Shown here: positions 51,663-60,383 of the stretch, piece after piece
Numbering within the stretch: position 1 is the first letter of the stretch
Layout: every line of letters starts with the position of its first letter
Assembly (NCBI RefSeq): GCF_003852405.1
Contig: NZ_QAJM01000001.1
Span: 62,001-126,000, forward strand
Direction of reading: 5' to 3'
Source of the DNA: Pseudomonas sp. KBW05
Lineage (GTDB): Bacteria; Pseudomonadota; Gammaproteobacteria; Pseudomonadales; Pseudomonadaceae
Length of the DNA: 64,000 nt
Program-made: the position numbers and the translations under genes
The notes under the pieces: model-generated
What the model saw: only the letters and a program-made list of their open reading frames with translations
Database searches by the model: none
Told to the model about the DNA's origin: nothing

Positions 51663-52196
51663 ATGAAGAGAGAAATGTTCGCGAAGGACGTCGGTAAAAA
51701 GATCACGCAATTTCACCAAGCCTTCGACCGCGATGACGCCCTTCTAACGGCTGTGCTTCGAGGTCACATGATGATTGAAGAACGACTCCATGATGTGATC
51801 TCTGCGGGCGTTGCTCGTTATGCTCGCCCACACGACCGAAACGACATATTCACTTTTGGCACAGCAACAGAGCTTTGCAAATCAATCGCGGGACTGGCCG
51901 CCTCACCCGATCTTTGGGATGCTGTTAAATCACTAAACAACCTGCGGAACGCCTTGGGACATCGGAATGAACCGGCGCGACTAGGTTCGCTCTTGCTGAA
52001 ATTCTTCAAGCAGAGCGAGCCGGTTGCTCTCAGCTTTTTTGAGGTGAGCGCATCCTATGATCCAGAGGGCGAAAACGAAAGCACGCACGCCATTGCTGTT
52101 CGTAACCGAATAACTGCGATGTGGACCGTTCTAGGGATTCTCGCTGACGACTTGGCCCGCGACCTGGATAGCGCGCTTGAAACTCGGCGGCATTGA
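51663..52196 (+). CDS. HEPN-like protein, 177 aa, candidate RNase moron
   Basis: Start at 51663 because AAGG lies six bases upstream; an ATG two codons earlier overlaps that site. All-helical. It carries the Rx4H motif R95-NALG-H100 (LNNLRNALGHR) in the second half of a helical bundle, the catalytic signature of HEPN ribonucleases such as those in abortive-infection and toxin-antitoxin systems. An acidic MMIEERLHDVI helix before it fits the same fold. No MNT-type antitoxin is adjacent. Defence role is inference. Confidence 0.65.
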   Translation: MKREMFAKDVGKKITQFHQAFDRDDALLTAVLRGHMMIEERLHDVISAGVARYARPHDRNDIFTFGTATELCKSIAGLAASPDLWDAVKSLNNLRNALGHRNEPARLGSLLLKFFKQSEPVALSFFEVSASYDPEGENESTHAIAVRNRITAMWTVLGILADDLARDLDSALETRRH

Positions 52197-52268
52197 CAAG
52201 GCATACCTACCAACCAGACTCGAAAACCGACCATGCGCCGGACTGAGACCTTACTACCGGAGAAGGGA

Positions 52269-52595
52269 ATGACTCCCGCGAAAAAAGCGATACAAATCAC
52301 TAATGCACGCGTCCTTGTGAAGGCTGACTGCGATGCTGCAGTTGACACTGAAGCAAGCACAGAGGCTCTACGAAACGCAATTTCTGCCTCCTTGCGAGGA
52401 TCGATCAGAGGCCTTTGGGCATCGTTATTTGCTTTTCAGCTCTTCCCTGAAGGAGAGGCTGCTAACCCTGACCATTTGGATCTTGTCGAACAACTGGAAG
52501 AACTTATCGCGAACGATGTAATGTCATTGCCCGCGAGTGAGCGCGACAGCTGCTTCAAGAATCTTGATGAGCTCGTGGCTATGCTTCAAATCTGA
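52269..52595 (+). CDS. Moron family protein, 108 aa (paralogue of 61852)
   Basis: Start at 52269 (MTPAKKAIQI) right after a GGAGAAGGGA site. Helical. Shares VDTEAS, SLRG, WAS-FA-(F/M)-LFP, EQ-EE-IA-D-SLPA and LD---AM--I with the protein at 61852 across its whole length. No family recognised. Both members sit on the plus strand inside the minus-strand late region. Confidence 0.75.
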   Translation: MTPAKKAIQITNARVLVKADCDAAVDTEASTEALRNAISASLRGSIRGLWASLFAFQLFPEGEAANPDHLDLVEQLEELIANDVMSLPASERDSCFKNLDELVAMLQI

Positions 52596-52829
52596 TCTCT
52601 ACGTTTCGTATCACGATGACGCCGCATGAGACCCGCTCAGCCAGGCGTAAATGGGTGAACTGCTAAACGGTTGAGTCTTGGTCATTCCCGCCTGTACGAA
52701 TCCTCAGTAACCCCCGACCACCGGCCAGTAGTAGTCTCCTGCCACACGCAAGGATTTCCCAGCCCTACGCCTGCAAGCCCAAGGACTGGGGTAGCGCCAA
52801 TATCGGCGCGTTTATTGAAGGAGCAAGAC

Positions 52830-53084
52830 ATGCGCCAAGGGCAAACCATTTTCCCCTACGTTTTAGTTACTGAAAGCGCGGCAGTTTCGACAAAAGCTCA
52901 GGATTTCGCCGTAGACGGAATGCAGAGCGGGTTCGGGCTTTTTACTTTTAGCTCAGAGAGCCAGCCTGACGAGCTCTTTACTGCTCTGAGCGAGGCGGGA
53001 ACGGACTTTGCTTTAATTCGGGTATACGACAAAGCGATTCGGGGAGACGGTAACTTTATGAGGGTTTTCGGCCATATCAAATAG
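52830..53084 (+). CDS. Moron protein, 84 aa, unknown
   Basis: Start at 52830 (MRQGQTIFPY) with GAAGGAG seven bases upstream; longer frame versions lack a site. Predicted alpha/beta: FPYVLVTESAAVSTKAQDFA, MQSGFGLFTF, DELFTALSEAGTDFALIRVYDKA. Convergent with the next minus-strand gene, overlapping its stop by eight bases. Confidence 0.7.
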   Translation: MRQGQTIFPYVLVTESAAVSTKAQDFAVDGMQSGFGLFTFSSESQPDELFTALSEAGTDFALIRVYDKAIRGDGNFMRVFGHIK

Positions 53085-53280
53085 GCTGAGTTCTACCGCT
53101 ACTCCAAATGACCCGGCCCTCTCTAACTTCAATCGTAGCGCCCTCGGTCATTCGGTAAGGGCCGCTGAGCAAATACTCAGCGCGCCCATCCTGGACATCA
53201 ACTTCGACAGGATCGCGCTCTGGGTTGGCGAAGTTTCTGCGCCAGGCGATGGTAGGGGCAAACGGGTCTGGCTGAATCAT
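53077..53280 (-). CDS. Small tail-region protein, 67 aa
   Basis: AGGAGATACGC precedes the ATG. Beta-rich (RAEYLLSGPYRMTEGATIEVREGRVIWSSG). It lies 25 bases after gpK in the same direction; not recognised, probably a late-operon accessory. Confidence 0.65.
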   Translation of the reverse strand: MIQPDPFAPTIAWRRNFANPERDPVEVDVQDGRAEYLLSGPYRMTEGATIEVREGRVIWSSGRTQPI

Positions 53281-53305
53281 GCGTATCTCCTGCGGCCATG
53301 CCGCG

Positions 53306-54070
53306 TCATGTTGGTTGTTTTGCGTCTTTGTGCCTGAGAATCAGGCGTGTTCGGTCGTTCCAGGGGCCGCCGTAGACAATGATCTCGGACGGCCTGCCAT
53401 ATAGGTGATGAAGCAGGAACGGGCCAGGCCCGAACGTGCATGACTCTTCACCAGCTAACGCAGGATCAGTACCCAGGTAAATCCCCGCGTGATTCGGGTG
53501 AACCGTTCGGCCGACATGCATGACTATCAGGTCACCGCGCTGCGGCTGGTCCACCTGCACAAAGCCGGCGGCCTCGTAATGCTGTTCGTACAGGCTTGCG
53601 TTCTCCGCGCTCTCCCACCAGCCATCAGTGCGCTGGAAGGTTTCAAACTCCAGTCCCCACTCCCGCTGATACCAGTCAGCGCAAACCTGCCAGCAGTCCC
53701 AGGCTCCGTGAACGAACGGGCGCTTGAGCAGCGGCGTGCTGCCGGTTGGCGTGATCGTGCGCAGATCGCCCTCCGGCCAGCTCAGGATATGCCAGGGCAA
53801 CGCCGTGGCCTCACACATCGCCAGGTCGTGCGATGACGGCCGGCTGGTGGCGTCTGGGTGCGAATGAACAATACCGATCACCTCGCCCAGGTCTTCCGCC
53901 GCGGCGTAGTCCTCAGGATCTAGCCGAAACTCTTCGTTTGGCTCCGTGGCGATGTTCCGGCACGGGAAGTACTTCTGCGACCGCCCGATTGCCAACAGCA
54001 GCCCGCAGCACTCTTTCGGGTACTGGGCGGCGGCGTGCGCCTGAATGGCCGCAATAATGTGCTTGCGCAT
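53306..54070 (-). CDS. Tail protein K, JAMM plus NlpC/P60 peptidase
   Basis: 254-residue lambda gpK-like protein with two enzymatic domains. The JAMM metalloprotease has E20 and H69-S-H71-P with D82 (HSHPDATSRPSSHD). The NlpC/P60 domain has Cys126 (HGAWDCWQVC) and His194 (HPNHAGIYLG). In related phages K processes or locally degrades the cell wall during tail-tip assembly and injection. It follows L with a two-base gap. Confidence 0.9.
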   Translation of the reverse strand: MRKHIIAAIQAHAAAQYPKECCGLLLAIGRSQKYFPCRNIATEPNEEFRLDPEDYAAAEDLGEVIGIVHSHPDATSRPSSHDLAMCEATALPWHILSWPEGDLRTITPTGSTPLLKRPFVHGAWDCWQVCADWYQREWGLEFETFQRTDGWWESAENASLYEQHYEAAGFVQVDQPQRGDLIVMHVGRTVHPNHAGIYLGTDPALAGEESCTFGPGPFLLHHLYGRPSEIIVYGGPWNDRTRLILRHKDAKQPT

Positions 54071-54072
54071 GA

Positions 54073-54825
54073 TCAGCTCCGGGCAATGAGTGAAACGGCG
54101 GGGAATCCACCGAAGGCCAATTCGTTGTTCTCGCCAAACCGCAGCTTGCAGGACGACAGACAGCCCTTACACTGATCCTTCGACGGATCGTCCGTTGGGT
54201 TGTCCTCGTCGTCGAACATCACCGCGCCGGTGTAACCGCAGTCCGGCCCCCGGTAGCCATTGGTCATGGCCCAGTGGCAGAACGTGGTCATCTGCCGGCC
54301 CGGCAGCCCGTGGTTATCGATCTCGCCCGGGGAAGACAGCTCCCACACCACCGCCTCACCGTCCTCGCTGGTCTTCTGGTCGATGAACCAGATTTCCAGC
54401 GCTTCCTGGGTCGGATTCGCCGTTGGGTTCCCCTCCGGGAAGTTCGCCGCATCCAGGTACTGGACCAGGGTCTCTCGAACCGTCAGCTTGAACTTGAGCA
54501 TGTCCTCGAACGCCAGGCACAACGCCGTGACGCGCCCGTTGATGTTGCCGGCGGCGAAGGTCGGGCGTGAGGCGGTGCCGTCGCTGCTGGAGGAAATGCC
54601 CTCGATCTGCACCGGCCAGGCAGCGTATTCCTCGCCCTGCCACCAAATCGACTTGGCCGGCAGGTCCTCTTCCGAGTGTTCGTAGGCCATCAGCTCTTCC
54701 GGCGTGTGCGGAATCGCGTGCCCGTGGAAGCGCAGGTAATCGGCGCCGTACTCGGTCCCGTCGATTTCAAACAGGCGAATCTCGCCGCCGGGCTCCAGTT
54801 TCTGGATGTCCGTGATCAGTGCCAT
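54073..54825 (-). CDS. Tail tip protein L (Fe-S type)
   Basis: 250 residues, opening LITDIQKLEPGGEIRLFEIDGT as in lambda-type L proteins. Late cysteines C183, C196, C219, C222 and C226 (TFCHWA, GPDCGYTG, DQCKGCLSSCKLRFG) fit the [4Fe-4S] site of lambda L. The tail GGFPAVSLIARS is also typical. Part of the distal tail hub between M and K. Confidence 0.9.
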   Translation of the reverse strand: MALITDIQKLEPGGEIRLFEIDGTEYGADYLRFHGHAIPHTPEELMAYEHSEEDLPAKSIWWQGEEYAAWPVQIEGISSSSDGTASRPTFAAGNINGRVTALCLAFEDMLKFKLTVRETLVQYLDAANFPEGNPTANPTQEALEIWFIDQKTSEDGEAVVWELSSPGEIDNHGLPGRQMTTFCHWAMTNGYRGPDCGYTGAVMFDDEDNPTDDPSKDQCKGCLSSCKLRFGENNELAFGGFPAVSLIARS

Positions 54826-54836
54826 GGGCGGTTATC

Positions 54837-55175
54837 TCAGGGGTGAAAGGTTTGCTGGAATGTGGCGGTGATGGCGTAGACCTGGCCACCGCGATGCACG
54901 GGCTTGTAGCCGTTGCACTTGTAGAGGCCAAGCTCCCCGAGGGGCGGCGTCCAGAGAAACGCCTTTGCCCCCTTGTGCCGATCAAGGAACGCCTTGATCA
55001 ACATCACCCGGGGCTTGCCGCCTGTGAAGACGAGCGGCCAGGACTGGGACTGATTGTTGAGGCCGTCCTCGACCGACTGCTCGTAACCGTCCCCGAACTG
55101 CTTGGTGCGAACGCGCTGGGCAACATCCCCTTCCGCGCCCTTTTCCGTCTCCCAGATGAATCGTTCGATGGCCAT
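54837..55175 (-). CDS. Minor tail protein M
   Basis: 112-residue distal tail protein of the lambda gpM family (FGDGYEQSVEDGLNNQSQSW, IKAFLDRHKGAKAFLWTPPLGE, YAITATFQQTF). Its start overlaps the tape measure stop by one base. Confidence 0.9.
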   Translation of the reverse strand: MAIERFIWETEKGAEGDVAQRVRTKQFGDGYEQSVEDGLNNQSQSWPLVFTGGKPRVMLIKAFLDRHKGAKAFLWTPPLGELGLYKCNGYKPVHRGGQVYAITATFQQTFHP

Positions 55176-58100
55176 CAGCGCCCCTTGATTGCTTTGTTGA
55201 TGACGCCGCCCTGGCGCATGTCCTTCGTCCGTAGTTCCTGATACCTCTGCTCGACGAAGGTCGCCAACTCTTTGCCGAACAGGTCGTAGCCGGGATCATC
55301 GGATGAGGACGACGTGTTGCCGTCTCCGTCGATATGCACCTCGACATTGATCTGCGTGCCGCCACCGCCACCGCCGCCCATCGCCATAACGCCAAGCTTG
55401 CCGCTGGAGGTTCGCGTGAGTGGCATGATCGCCTCTTCGCCCGCCTCACCCATGATGCCGGTCTTGCCGTTGCCCATACCGAACGCCTTGGGCTTACTGA
55501 CGACAGAGTTGGTGAAGGCACCGCCGTCGGCGAACATCTGCACGCCATTGGCCCAGGCACCACCGTCCGCCTGAAAGTAGGCGCTGGAATAGCCAGCCTG
55601 CGATGCGCCGAGGTTTGACGACGTGGCACCGGCAGACCCGGCCGCCATGCCATTGCCACCTCCGGCCGCGCTGCCACCGAAGTAACTCGCAGCCGCGCCC
55701 ACCAGACTGCCCAGCAATGCCGAGCTGGCCTGGCGCGTAGCAATGCGCGCCATATCCGCCAAGATCGATTTGGTGAAGTCAGAAAACTTCGCCTTCCCCG
55801 TGAGCACGAAATTGGAAACCGAGTCCTCCATGGTGCCGAAGGCGTTGCCAAACAGGCTTTTTGTCTGACCGGCGATGTTCTGCGCCGAGTCCAGGTAGTT
55901 TTCCCAGGCCGCCGTAGCGCCCTTCGTCCAGTCTCCTTGGGCGGCCTCCACATCCGCGTAGTTCTGCCGAATCTGGTCGGTAGCCTTCTTGTTCGCGTCG
56001 GCGAGCGCCTGCGATTTGCGCGTGAACTCTTCATCCGACATGTTGCGCGACGGATCGGAGCGCTGATTTTCCAGTTCCAGCGACTGCTGAGCAAACCGGT
56101 CTTGCTGGCTGTTCAGTTGCCCGTTGAGCGCGTTCTGGCGATCACCCTGGCCGACGCCCAGCACGGCGCGCTGCCCGGCCAACTCCAAGGCTCGCTGTTG
56201 CTGCCCCAGTGCCTGTACGTACGAGCTGATCGCCCGCTCCTGCTTGGCAAGTCGCCCGACCTCGTTGGTCGCCAACACCTCAAGCTGGCTATCGGCATCC
56301 TTCTGCGCCTTCACCATCCCTGCGCGCGCGTCGGCGATCTTCTGGTCTAGCTGGATGCTTTGCGCGGCTGACGTGGTTTTCTTGCCCTTGGCGGCCTCCA
56401 GCGCAGAGATCTCGGACTCGTACGCGGCCGTTACCTGGTCATGTTCGTTGCCGATCAGCGCCTGGCGACGCACCAGGTAGTCGGCCTCGGAGATGAGGCC
56501 GGCCCTCTGCGCCGCGTCCAATTCCTTCTGGTAGTTTTTGTAATCGGCTGCGATGGCTGCCAGGTTGTTCTTGGCGTCGTTGAAGCCGGTCAGGTCAACC
56601 TGACTGCCTGCCGTTTTCGGGTCTTTGTTCTTGGTCTCAAGCCCCTTCAGTAGCGTGTCGTAAGCACCACCAGAGAACTTGGCGCCGTCGAAACTGACAC
56701 CATCAAGCAATGGTGACTTCTGCCCGGTTTTCTCGGCGTTTTCGTAAAGGGCGCGGAACTGATCGTTGAGTTTCTTCAGCCCAGCCTGACGTTTGGCCAG
56801 AGGGTTGACGTTATCGAGCTGAGCATCCAGCGCCCGCTGAGCGTCAATGGCCTTCTGATTGGCGTCAGTGTTTTCACCGGTGGCGATTGCCAGATTTGAA
56901 CTGGCCGCCTGCCTGGCTTTCAGACCTGCAAGTTTCTTTTCCAGAGCCTCGGTCGAGTCGTCATGCTCGCCGGTGCCCAGGCCCAGCGCAGTGTTGAGTG
57001 AGCTGAGCCCGTTGGAGATTGCGCCAGCTACACCACCACCCTTCCGGGTATCCAGCACCCGCTGAGTGATCTCGATCTGCTTGGCCAGGTCGGGGAAGAT
57101 CTCCGACCGGACTTCGGCGTACGCGCCTTTGATGGCGGTCTTGATGTTGTCCCAGTCGCGCTCAACGTCGGATAGCGACTCGCGGTAGGTCTTCAAGCGC
57201 GTCAGCGCAGCCTGATTCAGATCCTCGCTGAGAACATCCAAAGCGCGCTGGCTTTCGCCTTGGTCATCCAGCCCCTTGATCACCTGGTACTGCTCAAGAG
57301 TGAGCAATCCATACTGGCTGCTGATCTTTCCGGCTGCCTCCGTCGCGGTGTCGCCGGCGGTGGCAAAGGACTTAGCCAACTCGCCCGCGCCCTGCCCAGT
57401 GACCTCGCTGACCGCCGCGGCAGCTTCGGCCAGATTGCGCATCTGCGTTCCGCTGGTGGCTGCGCCAGACGCCAACGACACAACCGCCTCCCGCGCGCCG
57501 GTCAAGTTCCCGGTAACGCGGCCGGCACCGTCAGCCATGTCCTTCAGGCTCGCAATGGTCTGCCCTGCACCGTTCGTGCCGCCATTGATTGCAGCGTTGA
57601 ACTCGCGCGCCTGCTTCATCGCGTCGAAGTAGGCGTAGCCAAGCGATCCAATAACAGCGACCAGCAGGCCGGCCGGGATCAGCATCCCCGCAAGGCTCTT
57701 CGCCGACTCACCGGCGCCGGCACCCAGTTGTGCAATGGCCCGCGCCCCGCTGCCCAGATCGCCCGCCTGAATGGCGTTGACGAGCTGCATCACGTTTTCT
57801 TGAGCCTGGCGCGTACCCAGTTTGAGCTTGTCGAACGCGCCAGCAGTCTCAGTCAGGCCAGACCGATCCTTTCCTATCTTCGCCAGCGCCTCGTTGTAAC
57901 GCTCTGCGTCGATCTGACCGGATTTATGCAGGTCGTTGAGCGCCTTCTCCTGGGCTTCCAACTTCGCCAGCTTGGCGGTGACCGGATCAATCCCGTTGAC
58001 CGTGCGTTTCAGCGCCTCAATCTGACGATTTTCCGCCTCAATCAGTTTCTGTTTCTGGGCCAGTTCCTTCGCTTCTGCCTTCTCGATCTTGTCGTAGGCC

Positions 58101-58522
58101 TTGCCCAGTTGGTCCTGGTACTTCGCTTGCTCCTCGATCGTGACCAGGCCACCCTTGCGAGCGCGCTCCAGCAAGCCCTCGGCCTGCACCAGCGATTCAA
58201 TGCTGTCGATGTTGCCCGTCATTGCCTTGTCGAGTTGGCTGATGACGCTGATTTCCGCTACTGCGCTGTCGGCCGCCTTGCGGCTTGCCCCGGTCTGTCG
58301 ATCCCTGGCAGCAGTGGATTTGTCGATGCTTTGAGCAACGTCCGCTTCGGCCTGGGAAACCTTCTTGCCGGTGTTGGCCAGGCCTTCACCAGTTTTGCCG
58401 AGGTCATCGATAGCCTTCTGGGCACCTTCCGACGAATCGACCAGCTTATCCAGATCGTCAGCAGCCTTTGCGGCCTGCGAGGACTCAACCGCAATGCCTA
58501 GGGTGGCGAAGTTCGTGCTCAT
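55175..58522 (-). CDS. Tape measure protein H
   Basis: 1115-residue phage tape measure setting tail length. It is mostly helical with coiled coils (about 30-260 and 560-900). A hydrophobic stretch follows near residues 280-305 (LAGMLIPAGLLVAVIGSLGYAYF) of the kind that enters the host membrane. The C-terminal tail domain has NFVLTGKAKFSDFTKSILADMARIA and GIMGEAGEEAIMPLTRTSSGKLGV, a classic lambda H ending. The 1115 codons predict a tail of siphophage length. Overlaps the GT reading frame. Confidence 0.92.
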   Translation of the reverse strand: MSTNFATLGIAVESSQAAKAADDLDKLVDSSEGAQKAIDDLGKTGEGLANTGKKVSQAEADVAQSIDKSTAARDRQTGASRKAADSAVAEISVISQLDKAMTGNIDSIESLVQAEGLLERARKGGLVTIEEQAKYQDQLGKAYDKIEKAEAKELAQKQKLIEAENRQIEALKRTVNGIDPVTAKLAKLEAQEKALNDLHKSGQIDAERYNEALAKIGKDRSGLTETAGAFDKLKLGTRQAQENVMQLVNAIQAGDLGSGARAIAQLGAGAGESAKSLAGMLIPAGLLVAVIGSLGYAYFDAMKQAREFNAAINGGTNGAGQTIASLKDMADGAGRVTGNLTGAREAVVSLASGAATSGTQMRNLAEAAAAVSEVTGQGAGELAKSFATAGDTATEAAGKISSQYGLLTLEQYQVIKGLDDQGESQRALDVLSEDLNQAALTRLKTYRESLSDVERDWDNIKTAIKGAYAEVRSEIFPDLAKQIEITQRVLDTRKGGGVAGAISNGLSSLNTALGLGTGEHDDSTEALEKKLAGLKARQAASSNLAIATGENTDANQKAIDAQRALDAQLDNVNPLAKRQAGLKKLNDQFRALYENAEKTGQKSPLLDGVSFDGAKFSGGAYDTLLKGLETKNKDPKTAGSQVDLTGFNDAKNNLAAIAADYKNYQKELDAAQRAGLISEADYLVRRQALIGNEHDQVTAAYESEISALEAAKGKKTTSAAQSIQLDQKIADARAGMVKAQKDADSQLEVLATNEVGRLAKQERAISSYVQALGQQQRALELAGQRAVLGVGQGDRQNALNGQLNSQQDRFAQQSLELENQRSDPSRNMSDEEFTRKSQALADANKKATDQIRQNYADVEAAQGDWTKGATAAWENYLDSAQNIAGQTKSLFGNAFGTMEDSVSNFVLTGKAKFSDFTKSILADMARIATRQASSALLGSLVGAAASYFGGSAAGGGNGMAAGSAGATSSNLGASQAGYSSAYFQADGGAWANGVQMFADGGAFTNSVVSKPKAFGMGNGKTGIMGEAGEEAIMPLTRTSSGKLGVMAMGGGGGGGTQINVEVHIDGDGNTSSSSDDPGYDLFGKELATFVEQRYQELRTKDMRQGGVINKAIKGR

Positions 58523-58842
58523 TTGGTTTCTCTCTGTTCCGCCATCACCTGCAGGGCTTCAGCCTCCATCCGCCGGAAGTCACTGAAAAGGGTTTGTCGC
58601 TGGCTGATCGGCACGCCGCACATCCGAATCACACCGGAGAGAACGCTGTAGTCCATGCCTGTTGCGCCGCACGCGCCTGTGCGCCACTGGGTGCTCATGG
58701 CCTCGAAGACCTTGAAGGCGTCCCAGTTGTCGGGCCAGATGCCGACTTCCTTGTCGGGGATGTCCTGGCGAGACAAACCGAAGGCCATCAGGTCTGCATC
58801 TGACGGCCCGGGTTCATACAGCGCGCGGGAGGCGCTTAGGAG
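58519..58842 (-). CDS. T portion of the GT frameshift product
   Basis: Continues the G protein in the -1 frame from the slippery site: LLSASRALYEPGPSDADLMAFGLSRQDIPDKEVGIWPDNWDAF and on to 58519. The T part is 107 residues and the GT fusion 232 residues. The region from MAFGL (58788) alone is an 89-codon frame of the DUF1799 type. In lambda, GT is a minor product needed to coat the tape measure and recruit the tube protein. Confidence 0.82.
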   Translation of the reverse strand, partial: LLSASRALYEPGPSDADLMAFGLSRQDIPDKEVGIWPDNWDAFKVFEAMSTQWRTGACGATGMDYSVLSGVIRMCGVPISQRQTLFSDFRRMEAEALQVMAEQRETK

Positions 58843-59216
58843 TTTCCCAGGCGGGCTTCGCTGAAGGCTTCGGCGTACGCGTTAAGCACCGCCTTGGGCG
58901 CCGAGTTGATCGAGTTGACGAGGATGCGCACGTTTTCAGGCGTGAACTTTTCCTCGATGTCCCAACCGACGACCACGTCCATCAACTGATCGGCTTGCAA
59001 GGCGATCTGAGCGGCAGTGAACGCCTTGAGGTCCATGTCACCGACTTGCTTGCTCAGCTCGTTGTGGCGCTCATTCCAGCCGGTGTACAGCTCGGCAAGT
59101 GCGGTACGGTCCAGGTACTGGAACTCGAACTCGACCTTTTCGGCGTTGTAGCCGGCCCGCTGGATCAGTACGGTCGCCTTGAACGTGGGTTTCTGGATCA
59201 GCTTGAACTTGGCCAT
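58836..59216 (-). CDS. Tail assembly chaperone G
   Basis: 126-residue G-type chaperone (FKLIQKPTFKATVLIQRAGYNAEKVEFEFQYLDR, helical tail). Ends two codons after the slippery heptamer with TAA. Lies between the tube gene and the tape measure, as in lambda. Confidence 0.87.
   Translation of the reverse strand: MAKFKLIQKPTFKATVLIQRAGYNAEKVEFEFQYLDRTALAELYTGWNERHNELSKQVGDMDLKAFTAAQIALQADQLMDVVVGWDIEEKFTPENVRILVNSINSAPKAVLNAYAEAFSEARLGNS
58842..58848 (-). promoter_or_regulatory. Programmed -1 frameshift site, GGGAAAC
   Basis: Minus strand reads CTG GGA AAC TCC TAA in the G frame; GGGAAAC fits X XXY YYZ. Shifting back one base opens a 107-codon frame. In lambda the G/GT heptamer is GGGAAAG. Confidence 0.85.
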
Positions 59217-59219
59217 GGG

Positions 59220-59876
59220 TTACACCGTGGTCGCGTAGCGAGTTGGCAGGCCAGTCAGGGCAACGCTGATAACACGGGTCATCAGGTTGTTGCGCGACAT
59301 GGTCGGCGTCGCGGTGATCGACACGTAGCCGTTGTAGATAATGCTGCTACCACCCGGGAGGTTCAGGCGGAGCAAGCGAGGCTGCTTGTCGTCGTCCGCT
59401 GCCTCGCAGACAGCCACATAGGGCTTGGACGGATCGTCAGCGACGGTGTAAGTCAGCGTGATCGGGTTCTTGGTGGTCGGCATCTGGCGATCGTTGTCGT
59501 CGGCCACGAAACCAAAGGTCAGGAACTGCTGATCGCCACCGGCCGAGTTCATTTCCGTGACCTGCGAGATCTCGGTGAAGGCAGTCACCTCGCGGACAAA
59601 GCCGATACCGGAGCCCGCTGGATACTGCTGAGTGTTGGTCGTGTTCACGCCTGCCAAGGCGAACGTGCCGCTGGCAATTACCCCCACGCGGACACCGCGG
59701 CCGTCGAGGCGAGTCCAACCGGAATTGACGGCGATTACATCGCCCTCGGCCAGGCCATGGGCTGCAGCAGTTGCGATTGCCGGATTGGCATTGTTCAGCG
59801 CAGTAAACGGGATTTCAACGCCGTAAGTCGATGCAATCTCAAGGGTAGCGCCGTTGGGCATTTGGATGCCGGCCAT
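59220..59876 (-). CDS. Major tail tube protein V
   Basis: 218-residue tube protein. N-terminal MPNGATLEIAS, a beta-rich core, and the TPTMSRNNLMTRVISVALTGLPTRYA ending of Pseudomonas siphophage tube proteins. A hairpin (59903-59926) lies before it, with AGAGGAAA before the ATG. Confidence 0.87.
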   Translation of the reverse strand: MAGIQMPNGATLEIASTYGVEIPFTALNNANPAIATAAAHGLAEGDVIAVNSGWTRLDGRGVRVGVIASGTFALAGVNTTNTQQYPAGSGIGFVREVTAFTEISQVTEMNSAGGDQQFLTFGFVADDNDRQMPTTKNPITLTYTVADDPSKPYVAVCEAADDDKQPRLLRLNLPGGSSIIYNGYVSITATPTMSRNNLMTRVISVALTGLPTRYATTV

Positions 59877-59902
59877 GGGTGTTTCCTCTTTCCAGAAATG
59901 AC

Positions 59903-59926
59903 ATAACCCGCACAGAGGCGGGTTAT
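59903..59926 (-). terminator. Hairpin before the tail tube gene
   Basis: Nine-base-pair stem ATAACCCGC / GCGGGTTAT with a six-base loop, no T tract. It could be an mRNA-stabilising or weak terminating structure between the 129-aa moron and the tube gene. Confidence 0.5.
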
Positions 59927-59993
59927 TGGGTTTGCCCTTTGGGCGGTGGAAGTGCTAATCAGTTAGCTCCGTGATGAAGCACCGGGGACAACT

Positions 59994-60383
59994 ATGTTGA
60001 CAGAGGCCGCTCTACTCAACCTGCTTCAAGAAATGGAAATTAGCTTGCATCAAACGAGTGTCCGCAGTAACCCCGAACAACTCGATCGTCTATTGCACAG
60101 AGACTTCCATGAAATAGGTCGCTCAGGTGCCTTCTATTCAAAAGCTGATACGGTTGAAAGCTTGCCGAATATGAAGTCTCGCGTCGAAATCCTGGCGCGA
60201 AATTTCAAAATGACCGTGATCTCCAAAGACGCTTGCCTGCTGGTATACGAAGCCTCCCAATCCAGCCGCGACGGAGCATCAAGGCAATACGCGCGCAGAT
60301 CTTCAATCTGGAAGCTTGAGGCTGGAAATTGGCAAATGCTCTTCCATCAAGGGACGCCTACTCACCCGCTTGATCCTGGCTAA
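59994..60383 (+). CDS. NTF2/SnoaL-like moron, 129 aa
   Basis: Plus-strand gene between tail tube and terminator genes. DUF4440-like pattern: LHQTSVRSNPEQLDRLLHRDFHEIGRSGAFYSKADTV, then strands SRVEILARNFKMTVISKDACLLVYEA and WKLEAGNWQMLFHQGTP. A small-molecule-binding cone fold is expected; function unknown. It converges with gpU, overlapping its stop. Confidence 0.78.
   Translation: MLTEAALLNLLQEMEISLHQTSVRSNPEQLDRLLHRDFHEIGRSGAFYSKADTVESLPNMKSRVEILARNFKMTVISKDACLLVYEASQSSRDGASRQYARRSSIWKLEAGNWQMLFHQGTPTHPLDPG

Noticed and set aside
52620-52720. tRNA-like stretch with GTACGAATCC
   Set aside because: The T-loop-like sequence is not flanked by a complementary stem and no acceptor or anticodon stem can be closed.
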